A DNA stretch of 64,000 nt. Source: Chrysoperla carnea (Eukaryota; Arthropoda; Insecta; Neuroptera; Chrysopidae). The DNA lies in assembly GCF_905475395.1 (NCBI RefSeq), contig NC_058342.1, positions 467,001-531,000 of the forward strand, given 5' to 3'. Below, piece by piece: positions 11,944-25,806 of the stretch. The notes under the pieces were generated by a model. The model saw only the letters and a program-made list of their open reading frames with translations, was not told where the DNA came from and ran no database searches. Both the position numbers and the translations under genes were made by a program. Within the stretch, counting starts at the first letter, position 1. The number at the start of each line of letters is the position of its first letter.

Positions 11944-13167
11944 TAATGAAAACGTATTATTATGAAATGTGTTAATCGAACATTGACAAAATATATTTCA
12001 TTAGAAAATACTTTTATTTATGCATTAATATCAATAATTAACTATTAAATTAATTTTTTCAAAATTATATAAAGAAATTTTATACTGATATAAGTATTTA
12101 TATATTATAATATTTATTTTAAATATAAAAAAATTTATGACAAAATATATTATTAGAGTATTTGTTGAGATTAATATAAGATTATTTTAAATAAGAATTA
12201 ATTTATATAATTATTAAAATATTATTAATTTTATGTTATATAATTTTAATAAAAATAAAAAATAATAATAAATATAAAATTTTTTTAACAATTTAAATTT
12301 TATATGATCTAAATAATTTTGTTAAGTACGATATGAGAAATCATTGTAAGCTTCGTTAAGAAACTTTGTAATATAAAATAATAATAATAATATTAAATAT
12401 ATAAAAAAATAAAATAAATTTGATATATATTTTTAGTTCATTCTGTGTATAAATCAAAGGATACCGAATAATTGGTAACGGATGCGATATATAGTATCGA
12501 GTATTAAAACATCATATATAAATTTATCTTGTTATTCAAATTTTTTTTTACTTAACTTATGTATTTAGAAAATATATAATATTATTTATATAATTCAAAT
12601 ATAATTGACATAAAATCTTACAAATTGAAATTTTATAAATATGTATCAAAAGAAGAGAGTAACGTATTGATATAATATCAAAGGATACTGATTATTTAAA
12701 TAACGAATACGTCATATATTGTTTGTGTAACGAAGTTCCCTTGGTCATCTAGTTTAAAATAACATTTTCAATAGAAAGTTTATATGCTTTTTTTTTTTTC
12801 TTTAATTATTAAACAAATAAATTGAAATTTAATTCAATCAAATTTTATAATAATTTTTAAAAAATTTTTCCTTTTAAAAAATATTTTGTGATGTTGTGAT
12901 AATATGTATTAAAACAAGTGCATCCTGATACTTTTATCTCTAGTAAAGGTGTGCGTATCATGAACAGTTTTGTTATCTAATGATATTATTTTGATAATAT
13001 TTTGTGTATATTCTTATAATATTTTGTCTAAATATCATCATAATATGACATAAATGTCATCATAATATAATATTATTTTGATAATATTTTATGAATATTC
13101 TTATAATATGTTACCTAAATGTCATCATAATATGATGAATTATTTCCATAATAACATATAAAAAAAG

Positions 13168-13201
<34 letters not shown>

Positions 13202-13290
13202 GAATTTATAATTATTAAAATTGATTCTTTAAAAAAATATTATAATATATTATTTATAAAAATAATTTTTACTCTTATTTTAAATAAATT
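11944..13290. repeat. Inverted repeat, right arm (distal part)
   Basis: From 12046 this is the reverse complement of the left arm (6190 leftwards): shared landmarks are the TTAATAGTTAA block, GCGATATATAGTATCGAG, a poly-A run at 13168-13197 facing the poly-T of the left arm, and the H2B relic. 11944-12045 has no left-arm partner. No gene is seen. Confidence 0.85.
12906..12987 (+). pseudogene. H2B gene relic, right-arm copy
   Basis: Same fragment as at 5296-5374, here on the plus strand: AAAACAAGTGCATCCTGATA onward to CATGAACAGTTTTGTTA, corresponding to H2B residues about 42-68. It is embedded in noncoding DNA 3' of H2A, so an older histone array was rearranged before the palindrome arose. Confidence 0.8.
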
Positions 13291-13293
13291 TGT

Positions 13294-13312
13294 GGCCTTT
13301 TATTAAAAGGCC
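13294..13312 (-). terminator. Histone mRNA 3' stem-loop (H2A)
   Basis: GGCCTTTTATTAAAAGGCC, 47 nt downstream of the H2A stop on the minus strand: perfect 8-bp stem, histone-type 3' processing hairpin. Confidence 0.88.
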
Positions 13313-13359
13313 TATGATCGATGTATTATTATTATAAAAATTAATGCAATGTTTTTAAT

Positions 13360-14416
<1,057 letters not shown>

Positions 14417-14472
14417 ATAAATCGAAAATATTATTTAATTGATAACATAAAAATACATCAACATATAAAAGC

Positions 14473-14493
14473 GGCTCTCTTTTTAAGAGAGCC
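14473..14493 (+). terminator. Histone mRNA 3' stem-loop (H2B)
   Basis: GGCTCTCTTTTTAAGAGAGCC, 57 nt after the H2B stop: 8-bp stem, histone type, intact although the gene is not. Confidence 0.88.
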
Positions 14494-15192
14494 ATCAAAT
14501 TTTTTAAATAAGAGTAAATTATTTTTATATATACAAAAAAATAAAATAAACAATTAATATCATATTTAATATAAAATTTTATATATAAGTAGCTTGAATA
14601 TATCTATTATTAGTATATCAATATTATTAATTTTAAATATAATAAAGGATATCGGAATATATATCGTAAAACAGTGTGATGCAAATGCATTACATTACCT
14701 TTTTTATTTTCTTTTTACATAACTACTTGTTTATGTACGCTTATAATTATTAGAAAAATATTTTTAATAATTTTAAAAAATAAATGAAATAATAAAAATT
14801 TTATATTTTAAAATTTAATAATAAATTATTTATTGAAAGTATAACAAATGGTATAGCAAAATCTTTAATTTCTTTGATTAAGGTGAAATGTTTTATTAGT
14901 TATAAATTCGCTATTCTCCTATCGATACTTGTTACTCTTAACTTGTATATATAAAAAATATAGTAGTATATTAATTTATAATAAAATTTATCAAAAATTC
15001 AATAAGGTATTGTAAAATAAAATAGATAATATACAAATTATAATTTATTATTGCAGATATAATACAAAAAAAAAAAAAAAAAAAAAATATTTGGTAATGT
15101 ATGTTATAAACAAAATAATTTGTTGTAAACAAATTATATAATATGTTATATTTATTAACAAATTTATTTACTCTTATATAAATAAAATTAGT
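14494..15192. other. AT-rich spacer between H2B and H4
   Basis: About 700 bp of AT-rich DNA separating the convergent H2B and H4 3' ends, with a poly-A run at 15067-15087. No reading frame, RNA gene or recognisable repeat is seen. Confidence 0.6.
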
Positions 15193-15213
15193 GGCTTCCC
15201 AAAAACGAAAGCC
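15193..15213 (-). terminator. Degenerate histone 3' stem-loop (H4)
   Basis: On the minus strand GGCTTTCGTTTTTGGGAAGCC, 77 nt past the H4 stop: a histone-type hairpin with one mismatch in the stem, decayed along with the gene. Confidence 0.7.
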
Positions 15214-15289
15214 TGTTTAAATTTATCGGATGTATTAAATATTCTTTAATAAATTTACTAAATATTTTAAGTAAATTATTATATTTTCT

Positions 15290-15734
<445 letters not shown>

Positions 15735-16242
15735 TTATTTACAATATTTTAACGAACGGATAACACGTGTGTTAACCTCACAAGTATTGTAATGTATGTG
15801 AGCGCCGAAAATTCAAATTCAAATTTATTAAATGATAATAAATACAATAATTATTACATTTTTTGCTTAAGTAAAATAAAATGAAGTATTCTAAGTACCT
15901 TGAAACCTTAATTTATACATAACAAATAACAATTCTTAAATAAGATAATAATATAGTTAATAATGATAATGTAAATAATAATTAGAGGACAAAATTTCCA
16001 AAAACCTCAATTACATGTTTTTTTAACTTACAGACTAACTTACATACTAACTTACAAACTAATTAACAATAACAATATAAATATTTAAAAACAATAACAA
16101 TACATAGAAGGTTTAAGTGTGGAAAAATCCTTTATTGGCCTTATTGTTTGTTAACAAATTTCAAATGGTAATTTAATATTTTTTGATCGTTTTGATAGAT
16201 TTTTTGTTATGAGTATTTCATTAAGGAGCGGATTTGTGTGAT

Positions 16243-18797
16243 TTAATATTTGGTTTTGCTGTTTAAAGTCCTCTTTTTGATAATGTTTTTGATTTTGTCC
16301 ATGTTGGTACGTTGGTGATTAATTTCACTATAATTGGATGCGTTGTCATCCAACATCAACTTGAGCCATCTGTTTTGATAACTATGGATTTTTTTGGTAT
16401 GTGTTTTGGCCACAAGAGGACCCCACACGTCTATAGCATAAGTTAATGTGCCAAGTATACAAGCTTTATAGAGCTGAATTTTCCTCTCAATGGGGAGATA
16501 TTTGTTTACAAGGAGAAGTTTCATTTGATTAGCAATTGCCTTTGATTTAGCGAGACGATTTTTAGCCGCGATGTTATAATTTAGTTTAGCGTCCATTTCG
16601 ATTCCTAGGTATTTTATGTAGTTTTTCGTAATTATTTTTTGATTATTGAAATTTATTGCAGATCTTTGCAAGCTGCTTTGTTTGGAGAAATGATTGCTTC
16701 GGTTTTGGTTGTATTTACTTGAATATTATTATTTTTGAAATAATTGTTTACATTGTTAAGGGCTTTTTCAATTGTGGATATTGGGAGATGTTCACGTGCT
16801 CTATAAAAACTTGTATAAATGGCAGTGTCATCAGCAAACATACTGATTTTGGTATTTTTAGTTTTTGGTATGTCATTTACAAATATGTTAAATAGTGTGG
16901 GGCCCAAAACTGATACTTGTGGGACACCAGCAGGGATTGATTTAAGGTTAGATTTGGTATCACCGATCTTTACATAATAACACCTGTCTCTGATATAATT
17001 GTTGATAATATTTGTTAGATAGGATGGTAAATTAAGCTTATGAAGTTTTGTTATTAATTTGTCATGCCACACGGAGTCAAACGCCTTTTCAATATCCAGG
17101 CAGACCATCATTGTAGACCTTTTTCGTTTGAAATTGTTTATTATGTCATGTGTCAGTCTGTGTAGTTGTTGAGTCGTTGCGTGTTTTCTTTTAAAACCAA
17201 ACTGTTCGTTAATAATAATTTTATTCATATCTAGATGGCGTTGAAGACGATGATGAATTAGTTTTTCAAAAACTTTAGCCAATGTAGATAACAAGCTAAT
17301 AGGTCTGTAGTTGGTCGGAAGATGTGATGGTTTGCCTGGTTTAGGCAAGGCGATGACTGTGGCTACTTTCCATTTAGTTGGAAAATAATTGTTGGAGAGG
17401 GGAAAATTGAATATTTCCCTCAACAAACCCAGTGCTTTGTTTGGTAGATTTTTTAGGTGATGGTTCTGTATCCGATCATCACTCGGCGATTTTTTGTTTT
17501 TTAGGTACTAAATAATGGTTTTGATTTCGGTAGTAGAAGTTTTGTCAATTTCATCCTGCGTAGATTTTAATTCTAATATTTTGTTAGCTAATAATTTAGT
17601 TTTGTTTTGAATGTCTAGTGGCGCAAGATTGGAGCTAAGTAGAAATGCGTTTTGGAAGGCTTCAGACAAAAGATTTGCTTTTTCTTGGTTGGTAGATGCA
17701 GGAGCAGCGTTTTGTTTATGTAATGTGGGAATTTCGTTATAGCATGTTTTAAACTTTTTCAGTTCTTGCCAGATTGTCAAGTGATTAACATTTTTTTATT
17801 TTTCGTTTTGGGCTTGAATGTTAAGATCCGCGAATTCAGCTTCAAGCGTTTTTTGTAGTAATTGTCGTGTGTTTAAATATGATTTTTCTGACGTTTTTTG
17901 GTATCTGTGCCTACAATATTTAATGAGTTTTTGTAGGTGACGAATTTCGTTATTTATTTGGATATTTAGTTGGTTGAAAAAAGGTTTTTTAGGTATGAAT
18001 AGTTTGTCGGCTTCAGCTATTGTGTCTGTAAGTAAGTCTATAAGGTTGTCAACGTCTGTCGTGTTATTGATTTGGGGAGTGAAGGGAAGGTTAATTGATA
18101 TATATTTTGTAAAGGCCTTCCAATCCGCATTTGCTAAATCGTCCACCATTCTTTTTTGAATTTTTGGTAACGCAAGTTTTATATTATTAAGCACCGGTAG
18201 GTGATCGGATGCAGGACCATCGATTACCGAGCAAGTAATCGGATATAGTGTGTTGTGGATAGTTATGTCTAGTATAACGTCCGGATTTAAGCGTGTAAAG
18301 TCACCAGGTATGTTGATGGAAAAATCAAGGTTTTCCTCAAGCCAATCACCCAATGCTTTACCATTATGGTTGGTTATTTTTGAATATGTAAAATTCTTAT
18401 GATGGGCATTAAGGTCCCCCATCATAAAGAATCTTGGAATATTTTGTGTTAATATATAAAGATCGGTTTTATCAAGTACCTGTTTTGGAGTGTAGACGGC
18501 GTAAAGATTTTCTTCTAAGCTGTTGATGTAGATGGCGACGCATTCAATTGTGTTGACTTCTGGTACCAAGAGATGGTGGTGTTGTATGTTTCTTTTTATC
18601 AAAATGGCTACTCCTCCACCATTTCCTGCTGCTCTGTCATTCCTATAAGTCTTGTACCCTTGGACACCGAACTTATGTTTAGGTTTTAACCACGTTTCTG
18701 TTATTACTAGAATGTCCACATTTTCACACACTAACATTTTTTTTATTGTGTTTGATTTGTTTAATACGCTTCTTGCATTAAAGTTTATTATTTTCAT
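16243..18797 (-). pseudogene. LINE ORF2 (endonuclease-RT), copy 2, frameshifted
   Basis: Endonuclease from 18797 (INFNARSVLNKS, ITETWLKPKHKFG, MMGDLNAHHKN, SDHLPVLNNIK), intact through 17796. A linker frame covers 17780-17508. RT lies at 17426-16653: NYRPISLLSTLAKVFEK, QFGFKRKHATTQQL, CLDIEKAFDSVWHDKL, PAGVPQVSVLGPTLFN and the MFADDTAIY box. The C-terminal region (ILGTLTYAIDVWGPL, YQNRWLKLML) is in a third frame to 16243. Note PQVS where PQGS is the rule, a change in an RT core motif. At least three frame breaks. Confidence 0.83.
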
Positions 18798-19120
18798 TTC
18801 TCGTATTTTGCTGCAAAAATGACGAACGCTTGAATTTGCGCCATTGAGTCTGTAGTTTTTTTCATTATGCTGTTCAGTTCTCGTACGGCACTGATCATTT
18901 TTTTGATGTCGACTAATTTGTTCAACTCGTTCAGCTCTTTCATTAACGTTGAGAAATCGCTGCTGTCAACGTTGGAGTTGTTTTGATGACTATTTACTTG
19001 TTGCGTTTTTTCACGTTCTTGTTGTAATAATCTTTGTTGCCAAACGTTTGTTTTAGGTATTGGTGCAGCGATAAATTTAGGTTTAAGATTTCTCGCTTTT
19101 CTTTCTTCTAATTTTTCAAT

Positions 19121-19820
19121 TTAGCTGATATATGCTGAACATTTTTTGTAGTTGGCTGGGTGTTCACCTTTACAATTTGTACATTTAGGAGTTGTTTCCG
19201 CCTCTTTTTTGCATTCTTTGGTAGTGTGTTTTTCAAGGCATTTAACGCACTTCGGTTCCAAGTAACAATTGGAAGCACTATGGCCGAATGCCTGACATCG
19301 AAAACATTGCGTTGGGCCATCACCCTTGCGGTATTTGGACCAGCATACTCTTGTATTTAGTATCCCGTACACTTTACGTACTTGTTGATACGTTGTCGTA
19401 GCTGGAAAGTCAACTTTAAATAGGTGTCTACCTCTTGCTTTGATGTTCATTTTATAGATGTTTGTCACTGGTAGATTTTTTTCAGCCAATTCGGCGGCGA
19501 TGTCTTCAATGGTTGCGTTGTACAAACCATGTAGTACACACGATAATACTTTATCTTCTTTGGCTGTGAACGTATGGAATGGCAGTTCTTCAGCTATTAG
19601 TTGGTTTTTCACTTTTAAATAATCTTCTTTAATGTAGGTATGAATTTGCGTTGTGGGTCCAACATTTTTTAAATGGAACCCTCCTGGACACAATGTTTTT
19701 ATATAGTCCACAAATTTTTTCGGGTTTGGGACCGTTTTGTGTAAAATGATCGGTGGTGGTCTAGGTGCTTTTTTGTAACAGTCACTTGTTGAGCGTTATT
19801 AATTTTTGTAGCATTATCAG
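19121..19820 (-). pseudogene. LINE ORF1 (CCHC), copy 2, 5' truncated
   Basis: C-terminal two thirds of ORF1: an RRM-like middle (DYIKTLCPGGFHLKNVG, FHTFTAKEDK), then three knuckles CFRCQAFGHSASNC, CVKCLEKHTTKEC and CTNCKGEHPANYKKC at about 19320-19130. The knuckles are better preserved than in copies 1 and 3. It stops at 19121, and homology continues in another frame to about 18800. The N-terminus is cut off at the junction with copy 4. Confidence 0.75.
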
Positions 19821-19838
19821 CCCTGGGGACAAAGCCAT

Positions 19839-21469
19839 GTGGAGGATAGCCAAAAACTTCAAAAAAGTGCCACAAACCATCCTTACTCTGATCAAAAACT
19901 AAAAACCTACCTGACTGATAGAGCAAAAGCCAACATTATAAGCGAAACGCTAGAGGAGATACAAACCAACGAACTTATATCTCCTCTTGAAATCGAAATA
20001 ATAGATACTTTAGAAAAGTACTTTTCAAACATGCAAACCCGAGAAAAATCAGCTAAAATAAAACTCTCTTCCCCCCAAGAGATTAGGGAAATAATCCGAA
20101 CCCTCCCTAACAACAAAGCTCCTGGCAAAGATAAGGTGGACAATAAGCTAATTAAAAACTTATCAATTAAAGCTATTGCCCAACTTAATTATATCTTTAA
20201 CGCTATGCTAAGAACAGGACATTTCCCCAAAGCATGGAAAACTGATATAGTGGTCCCCATATCTAAACCAAATAAAGACAGCCAGGACCCGCTGAACTAC
20301 AGACCTATCGGTTTACTGAGCTCGCTGTCCAAGATTGCCGAGAAGGTTATCTTGGGAAGAATAACCAAATTTAATCAAAATAAAAACATCATTAAAAGTG
20401 AACAATTCGGGTTCAGAAGTGGGCACAGCACAAGCATGCAGGTAGCAAGAATCGCTAACGATATTGTTACTAATTTCAACAAAAACAATGTAACTGCTGT
20501 GGCCCTTCTGGACATCGAAAAGGCCTTTGATACCGTCTACATCGACGGTTTATTATATAAACTGATTAAATACGGCTTCCCACGGTACCTGATCGCAATA
20601 CTGGACAGCTACCTAAAAAACAGGAACTTTTATGTTAAAGTTAACAATAGTGTCTCGGCTCTTAGAGAGCCAAAAGCTGGGGTACCACAAGGGTCGGTTC
20701 TTGGGCCAGCCCTATTTAATTACCTTATCAATGATATCCCGCTTTTTGCAAAAACAAAGACAGCTGTATACGCGGATGATACTGCAGTATACGCCCACTC
20801 CTTTAATGCGCAAGTGGCTACTAAGCAAATCCAGATAAACCTGGATATGATACTAAAATATGCCAGAGAATGGAAAATTAAAATCAACCGATCCAAAACT
20901 GAATTTAAAATATTTAGTAAAAAATTTACAAATATAAAAATTCACGACCCGCTTAAAATAGAAAGCTAAAAAATTCAACCGACCAAAAAGCCGATAAAAT
21001 ATCTAGGGGTGTATCTGGATAAAACCTTATCTTTCGCACCGCACATAAACCAACTTGTTAAAAACATGAGTGTATACGGCTGCTGTATCCACTTTTGAAC
21101 AAATACAGCGCCCTAAGCACAAATAATAAAAAATTGTTGTACACTGCAGTTATAAGACCTATTCTGACCTACGCAGCCCCTGTGTGGAGCGGAGTTTCAG
21201 ACACTTCATTGAACAAACTACAACGTATACAAAATAAGTGTCTGAGGCTTGTACTCAATCGTGATAGATATGCAAAAATAGATGACCTACACAGACGAAC
21301 GAATAAAACATTCATTAAAAATTATGTAATGCAACAGTCAAACACATTTTATACAAAAACAATTATGAACAGCGAATTAACCAAATACATGTTATCATCA
21401 AACTCACACACCAACGACAAGCACAAGTCAATATACCATAAATGGAAGGCTAATGCTCGAACTACTTGA
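19839..21469 (+). pseudogene. LINE reverse transcriptase, copy 4
   Basis: RT open from 19839 to 20969 (376 codons): NNKAPGKDKVDNKLIKN, NYRPIGLLSSLSKIAEK, QFGFRSGHSTSMQVARI, ALLDIEKAFDTVYIDGLL, GVPQGSVLGPALFNYLIND, and YADDTAVYAHS at residue 311. A stop at 20967 and a frame change near 21090 interrupt the thumb (KYLGVYLDKTLSFAPH). The C-terminal part (RPILTYAAPVWSGVS, LQRIQNKCLRLVLN) continues in 21095-21469. The catalytic core is intact, but there is no endonuclease, so it cannot move alone. Confidence 0.85.
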
Positions 21470-21499
21470 TAAACTTAATTAATGAACATTTACTTAAGA

Positions 21500-21572
21500 G
21501 TCTCCGTAGCTCAGTGGTATGAACATCGGATCACCACTCGAAAATACCATGTTCGGAGCCCCGCCATTCCGT
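21500..21572 (+). ncRNA. tRNA-like sequence in LINE 3' region
   Basis: Contains an A-box-like TAGCTCAGTGGTA and, about 30 nt on, a B-box-like TGTTCGGAGCCC, in the order and spacing of a tRNA internal promoter. Pairing of the anticodon and acceptor arms is poor, so this is not a convincing functional tRNA. It could be a tRNA-derived SINE head or a captured pseudo-tRNA within the LINE 3' UTR. Confidence 0.4.
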
Positions 21573-22048
21573 AATTTTTGTTACATTTTATTTTTTATTT
21601 TATTTTAAATCACCTAATACTACTGTGAATAGTGATTTAATATATGAAAGTGTGTGCTGTATTTTTGTGTATCAACTATATTGAAGTGTAAACACAGTGA
21701 ATAAAAATTTATCAATCAAACATAACAATACCATCAAGGCAACGGCCGATATGCAAAAACAGTTGCCTATAAAGTAAAGTAGGTTTTTGGCTAGTTTCCT
21801 TTTATCAAAAACTTCATAAAATTGAAAACGAACATAAAAATTCCACCTAAACTGGTTTAAGTACGCATTGCGCTATAGCAAGCATACAAAGTATTATTAT
21901 AATTAAGGATGAAAGCCGTATGTTTAAGGCTAATAACCTTTAATGAATGTAATAAAATGAAATGTAAAATATGTTATATCGTTGTAAATCAGCCTTGTAC
22001 ATAGAATGTATTTGTTATATTTTAATAAAGTTTATTTTGAAGTTGAAG

Positions 22049-22137
22049 GATCTCGTCGGATCACCGAAGTTAAGCAAAATTGGGCACAGTCAGTACTTGG
22101 ATGGGTGACCGCTAGGGAACACTGTGTGCGGTTGCCT
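22049..22137 (+). pseudogene. 5S rRNA, 3' three quarters
   Basis: TCTCGTCGGATCACCGAAG, then TTAAGCA, GTCAGTACTTGGATGGGTGA and CCGCTAGGGAACAC follow the animal 5S rRNA order, ending in a T-run that would serve as a Pol III stop. The first ~30 nt are missing, replaced by the 3' end of LINE copy 4. Substitutions in the middle (AAAATTGGGCACA for the usual CGTCGGGCGCG) indicate decay. 5S genes linked to histone repeats are known in some arthropods, which fits the location. Confidence 0.8.
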
Positions 22138-22435
22138 TTTTATATTAAAAATATAAATTATTTTTCTTCTTTTTTTTTTTACACACCAAATATAAATATA
22201 TGTTATTTAGAAATGTAAATCTTTTATATTATTCGTCAACAAATAAATATTATTTTTTGTATAAAATTTTATTGCATCTATAACTCATATCATGGTTACT
22301 TTAAAGCGAGAAGTTTTTTTAATATTTCAAATGAATATAAAATAATATAAATTTTATGAAATTTATTTATTTTTAAAAATAGCAATCGCTTATATTTATA
22401 ACAGAATTTTAATAATGTTTAATTTTATTTCAATA

Positions 22436-22477
<42 letters not shown>

Positions 22478-22534
22478 ACATATATATAATATTTTTTAAT
22501 AAAAATAATATACTCTTATTTAATAATATATGTT
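22138..22534. other. AT-rich spacer with (TA)n
   Basis: Sequence between the 5S fragment and the H3 3' end. Contains a (TA)n tract at about 22439-22473. No gene is seen. Confidence 0.6.
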
Positions 22535-22552
22535 GGTCCTATATATAGGACC
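22535..22552 (-). terminator. Histone mRNA 3' stem-loop (H3)
   Basis: GGTCCTATATATAGGACC, about 50 nt beyond the H3 stop position on the minus strand: perfect stem of histone type. Confidence 0.8.
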
Positions 22553-22591
22553 GAAAATATTTCTTATTTGTTTTGTTTTTTTAAATTGTCA

Positions 22592-23272
<681 letters not shown>

Positions 23273-24683
23273 CGTTCTCTGAACACCGTTTAGTGCACAT
23301 CTATTATGATAAAAAGTGAAGTGATTATTTTTATTTTTACAAGTGTTAAAATTAAAATCAGTGTTTATAAATACTATTTTTAGTATTTTTGAAAATTCAT
23401 AAGAGTAACTTATTTTTAAAAATTATTTACTGTTTGTTTATAATTTTTATTTTTAATAAGAGTAAAAGATTCACCACTTATAACAATAGTTAAAGTGCAC
23501 AAAGAATAAAAACAAATTATCGTCCAGATGTACGAAGACGGTAGCCTCCCTGGTGGGAGTGCTTCCACGTCGCCAGATTGGCAACACGTTGAAAAAAGTA
23601 ACAAAAACACAACAAAAAACAACAAAGAAACTCCAAAAACACGAACATATTCGAACACAAGAAGAGACCAAGAGACCACGTTCTGGTTCCAAGAGACCAC
23701 GTCCTTCTACACCTGAAGAAATTGTTCTTCAAAACAAATTCGCGGCGCTATTGTCCGACGACGACGAAAATGATGACCAATTTCCAAAATTACCGCAAGG
23801 TAAGTATGGTCAAATCATAACCAACAAACCAACATCAAACAACACAACAGCATCAACATCAAACAACTCATCAAAGGAAAAAAAGGCTCCCAAGCCTCCT
23901 CCGATAATTTTACATCGTACGGTTCCCAAACCAAAAAAATTTGCTGAATTAATCAAACAATTCTGCCCGGATGGTTTTTACCTTAAAAATGTGGGATCAA
24001 CAACTCAAATACATACGTACTCAAACACAGATTACGTAAATATCAAAAACCAGCTGATTAACGAAAACTACCATTTCACACGTATGCTATCAAAAGTGAA
24101 AAACCTTTTTCATGTGTACTACACGGACTTTACAACGCATCTACTGAAGAAATCAAAGAAGAACTCGAAGAATTAAATGTTCCATCCACAAATGTGTTTA
24201 AAATGAACATCAAAAATCAAAACAGACACCTATACAAAGTTGATTTTCCATCAACAACATCGTATCAACAAATTCCACGAATCAACACACATTTATCAAC
24301 AAAAATTTATTGGGCCAAATACCAAAGAGGTAGCGGCCCAACACAGTGCTTCCATTGTGAAGCTTTCGGGCATAGTGCTTCGAATAGTTTCTTAAAACCG
24401 AAATGCGTAAAGTGTTTAGGAGAACATGAAACCAAAGAGAGTACAAAAGACGCCCAAACAACACCCAAATGTATCAACTGTCAGGGTGATCATCCAGCCA
24501 ACTTCAGAAAATGTCCAACGTACATAGGATACTTAAAAAAATTAGAAGAGCGTCGCATGAAAAATGCTACACCAAGATTCATACCTGCGTTTAATTTAAC
24601 GTATGGGCTCAACGATCCGCCCAACGAGAAGAAAATCAAAACCATTCAGTTGCAAAAACATCCAATATTGGGTGGTGACGCCA
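23273..24683 (+). mobile_element. Jockey-type LINE, copy 3, left part
   Basis: Same family as copy 1. It begins CGTTCTCTGAACACCG immediately after CCGGCGCTCAC of the H4 promoter. 5' UTR to 23527, then ORF1. At 24683 (after CCAATATTGGGT) the LINE is broken by a BEL/Pao retrotransposon and resumes at about 31414 (AAACCCACAACAGCC). Copy 1 reads through this point without the insert, at about 2950-2970. Confidence 0.85.
23528..24683 (+). pseudogene. LINE ORF1, copy 3 (two frameshifts)
   Basis: Begins MYEDGSLPGGSASTSPDWQ at 23528, changes frame around 23600-23700, runs on in 23553-24176, and changes again before 24194. The knuckle region reads CFHCEAFGHSASNS and CVKCLGEHETKES: the last Cys of each is replaced by Ser, so both are disabled. 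CINCQGDHPANFRKC is intact. The C-terminus is separated by the BEL/Pao insertion; its end is at about 31420-31616. Confidence 0.82.
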
Positions 24684-25768
24684 CTGATCCATTATTCAAA
24701 TAAATTATATCGGTCATTTTAATCATCGATCTTGTTTACCGATTTATATCTATTTTTTATATAAAAATAACAGATTATGCAATTTGTATAAGCAAGTTCG
24801 AGAGATTCAGTTTTTGACCTCCATGAGGACAATATAGATAGTTTTTTGCGCTGCTTGAGAACACACCCGTCGTTGTGAACTCAAAATTTTCTATAAAATT
24901 TAATAAGTTCCGTATATGTGTATAAAGTTTAAAGAATTTATGTAAAAATACTTTAAGTGATAAGTGCTCCCATAATATCTTTTAACCGTCACCACTCCTT
25001 AAAATTATCCTATATTTCCCTAATTTTATGGAGGCGGTTAATTATTGAAGCCACGTGGAGAAAATAAACCAGTAAGTGTTTTTACATCCTGATATTTTTT
25101 TTATTTTGTGCACATTTTGTGGAACTGTTGCTCCCGCTGCACAGTCCACTTGCTCAGCATTTTCGAAGTCGAATTTAATCGACTTATTGCTAGAAGATTG
25201 TCGGCTTCACCATATTTTGATCCTAGCGAACCGGATCTGGATCATATTTTATCCATAACGCGGATCTGAACCGGTTATTGATCTTGTTATTTCTGTTTTA
25301 ATTATTTTCTTAATTATTATTCGATAATTTATGTTAAATTAGTTTTATTAAAATTGAAATATTAATAATAGTTAGTGTTTCAATTTTTGTTAAAGATTTA
25401 TTGAATTATCAACTTGCTTGTACAAATCTGTTTGGGTGTTATTTAGAATTTAAATCACTGAAACTTGTAATTGTTTATTCCACATTCCAGGTGTTAGAGA
25501 TACATATTGAAATATTATACACCGTGTTTACTTTGCATATATATTTTTTTTCTCTCATAATTTATAAATTATAATAACTTATAAATTGAAATTCCACAAA
25601 GCTGAATTGTTTTATTATATTAAAAATTAATTTATTCGCTGCTTAATTTTGATAATTTCTTTAATTCGCATCTGTAAAATTGTAATTAATTCAAACTCAT
25701 AAAAATTTTGTGAAACACATTGTATATTTCAATAATATTATTTTTTGTTATATTTAATTCGTTTCAAA

Positions 25769-25804
25769 ATGACTCGTGAACAATCACTTAAACGTGAGTT
25801 AAGG
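25769..25804 (+). pseudogene. BEL/Pao gag N-terminal stub
   Basis: ATG at 25769 opens a 12-codon frame rich in Lys/Arg/Glu, as expected for the start of Pao gag, then runs into TAG at the first bases of the inverted-repeat insertion. The downstream frame resumes before 26330 with a Phe/Leu-rich segment of the kind that follows in this family. Inference: this was the original gag start. Confidence 0.55.
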
Positions 25805-25806
25805 TA

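Larger units (their letters stand above)
15808..19821 (-). mobile_element. Jockey-type LINE, copy 2 (related family)
   Basis: Minus-strand LINE related to copies 1 and 3 but clearly diverged. Its 3' end, with a short AATTTG-type repeat tail, stops at 15808, directly against the H4 leader motif CGGCGCTCAC (minus strand, 15807-15798). It contains ORF2 (18797-16243) and the end of ORF1 (19711 to about 18800). The 5' end is lost at about 19821, where a plus-strand LINE begins head to head. Several frameshifts make it inactive. Confidence 0.85.
19822..22046 (+). mobile_element. Jockey-type LINE, copy 4 (5' truncated)
   Basis: Plus-strand LINE beginning head to head with copy 2. It has lost ORF1 and the endonuclease and retains RT (19839-20969) and the C-terminal region (to 21469), then about 570 bp of 3' region with a tRNA-like stretch (21500-21572). 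It ends around TTTTAATAAAGTTTATTTTG, immediately before a 5S rRNA fragment. Its protein is different enough from copies 1-3 to be another family. Confidence 0.8.

Noticed and set aside
21500-21572. Functional tRNA gene
   Set aside because: Box A/B are present, but arms do not pair well and the anticodon loop is unclear; reported only as tRNA-like.
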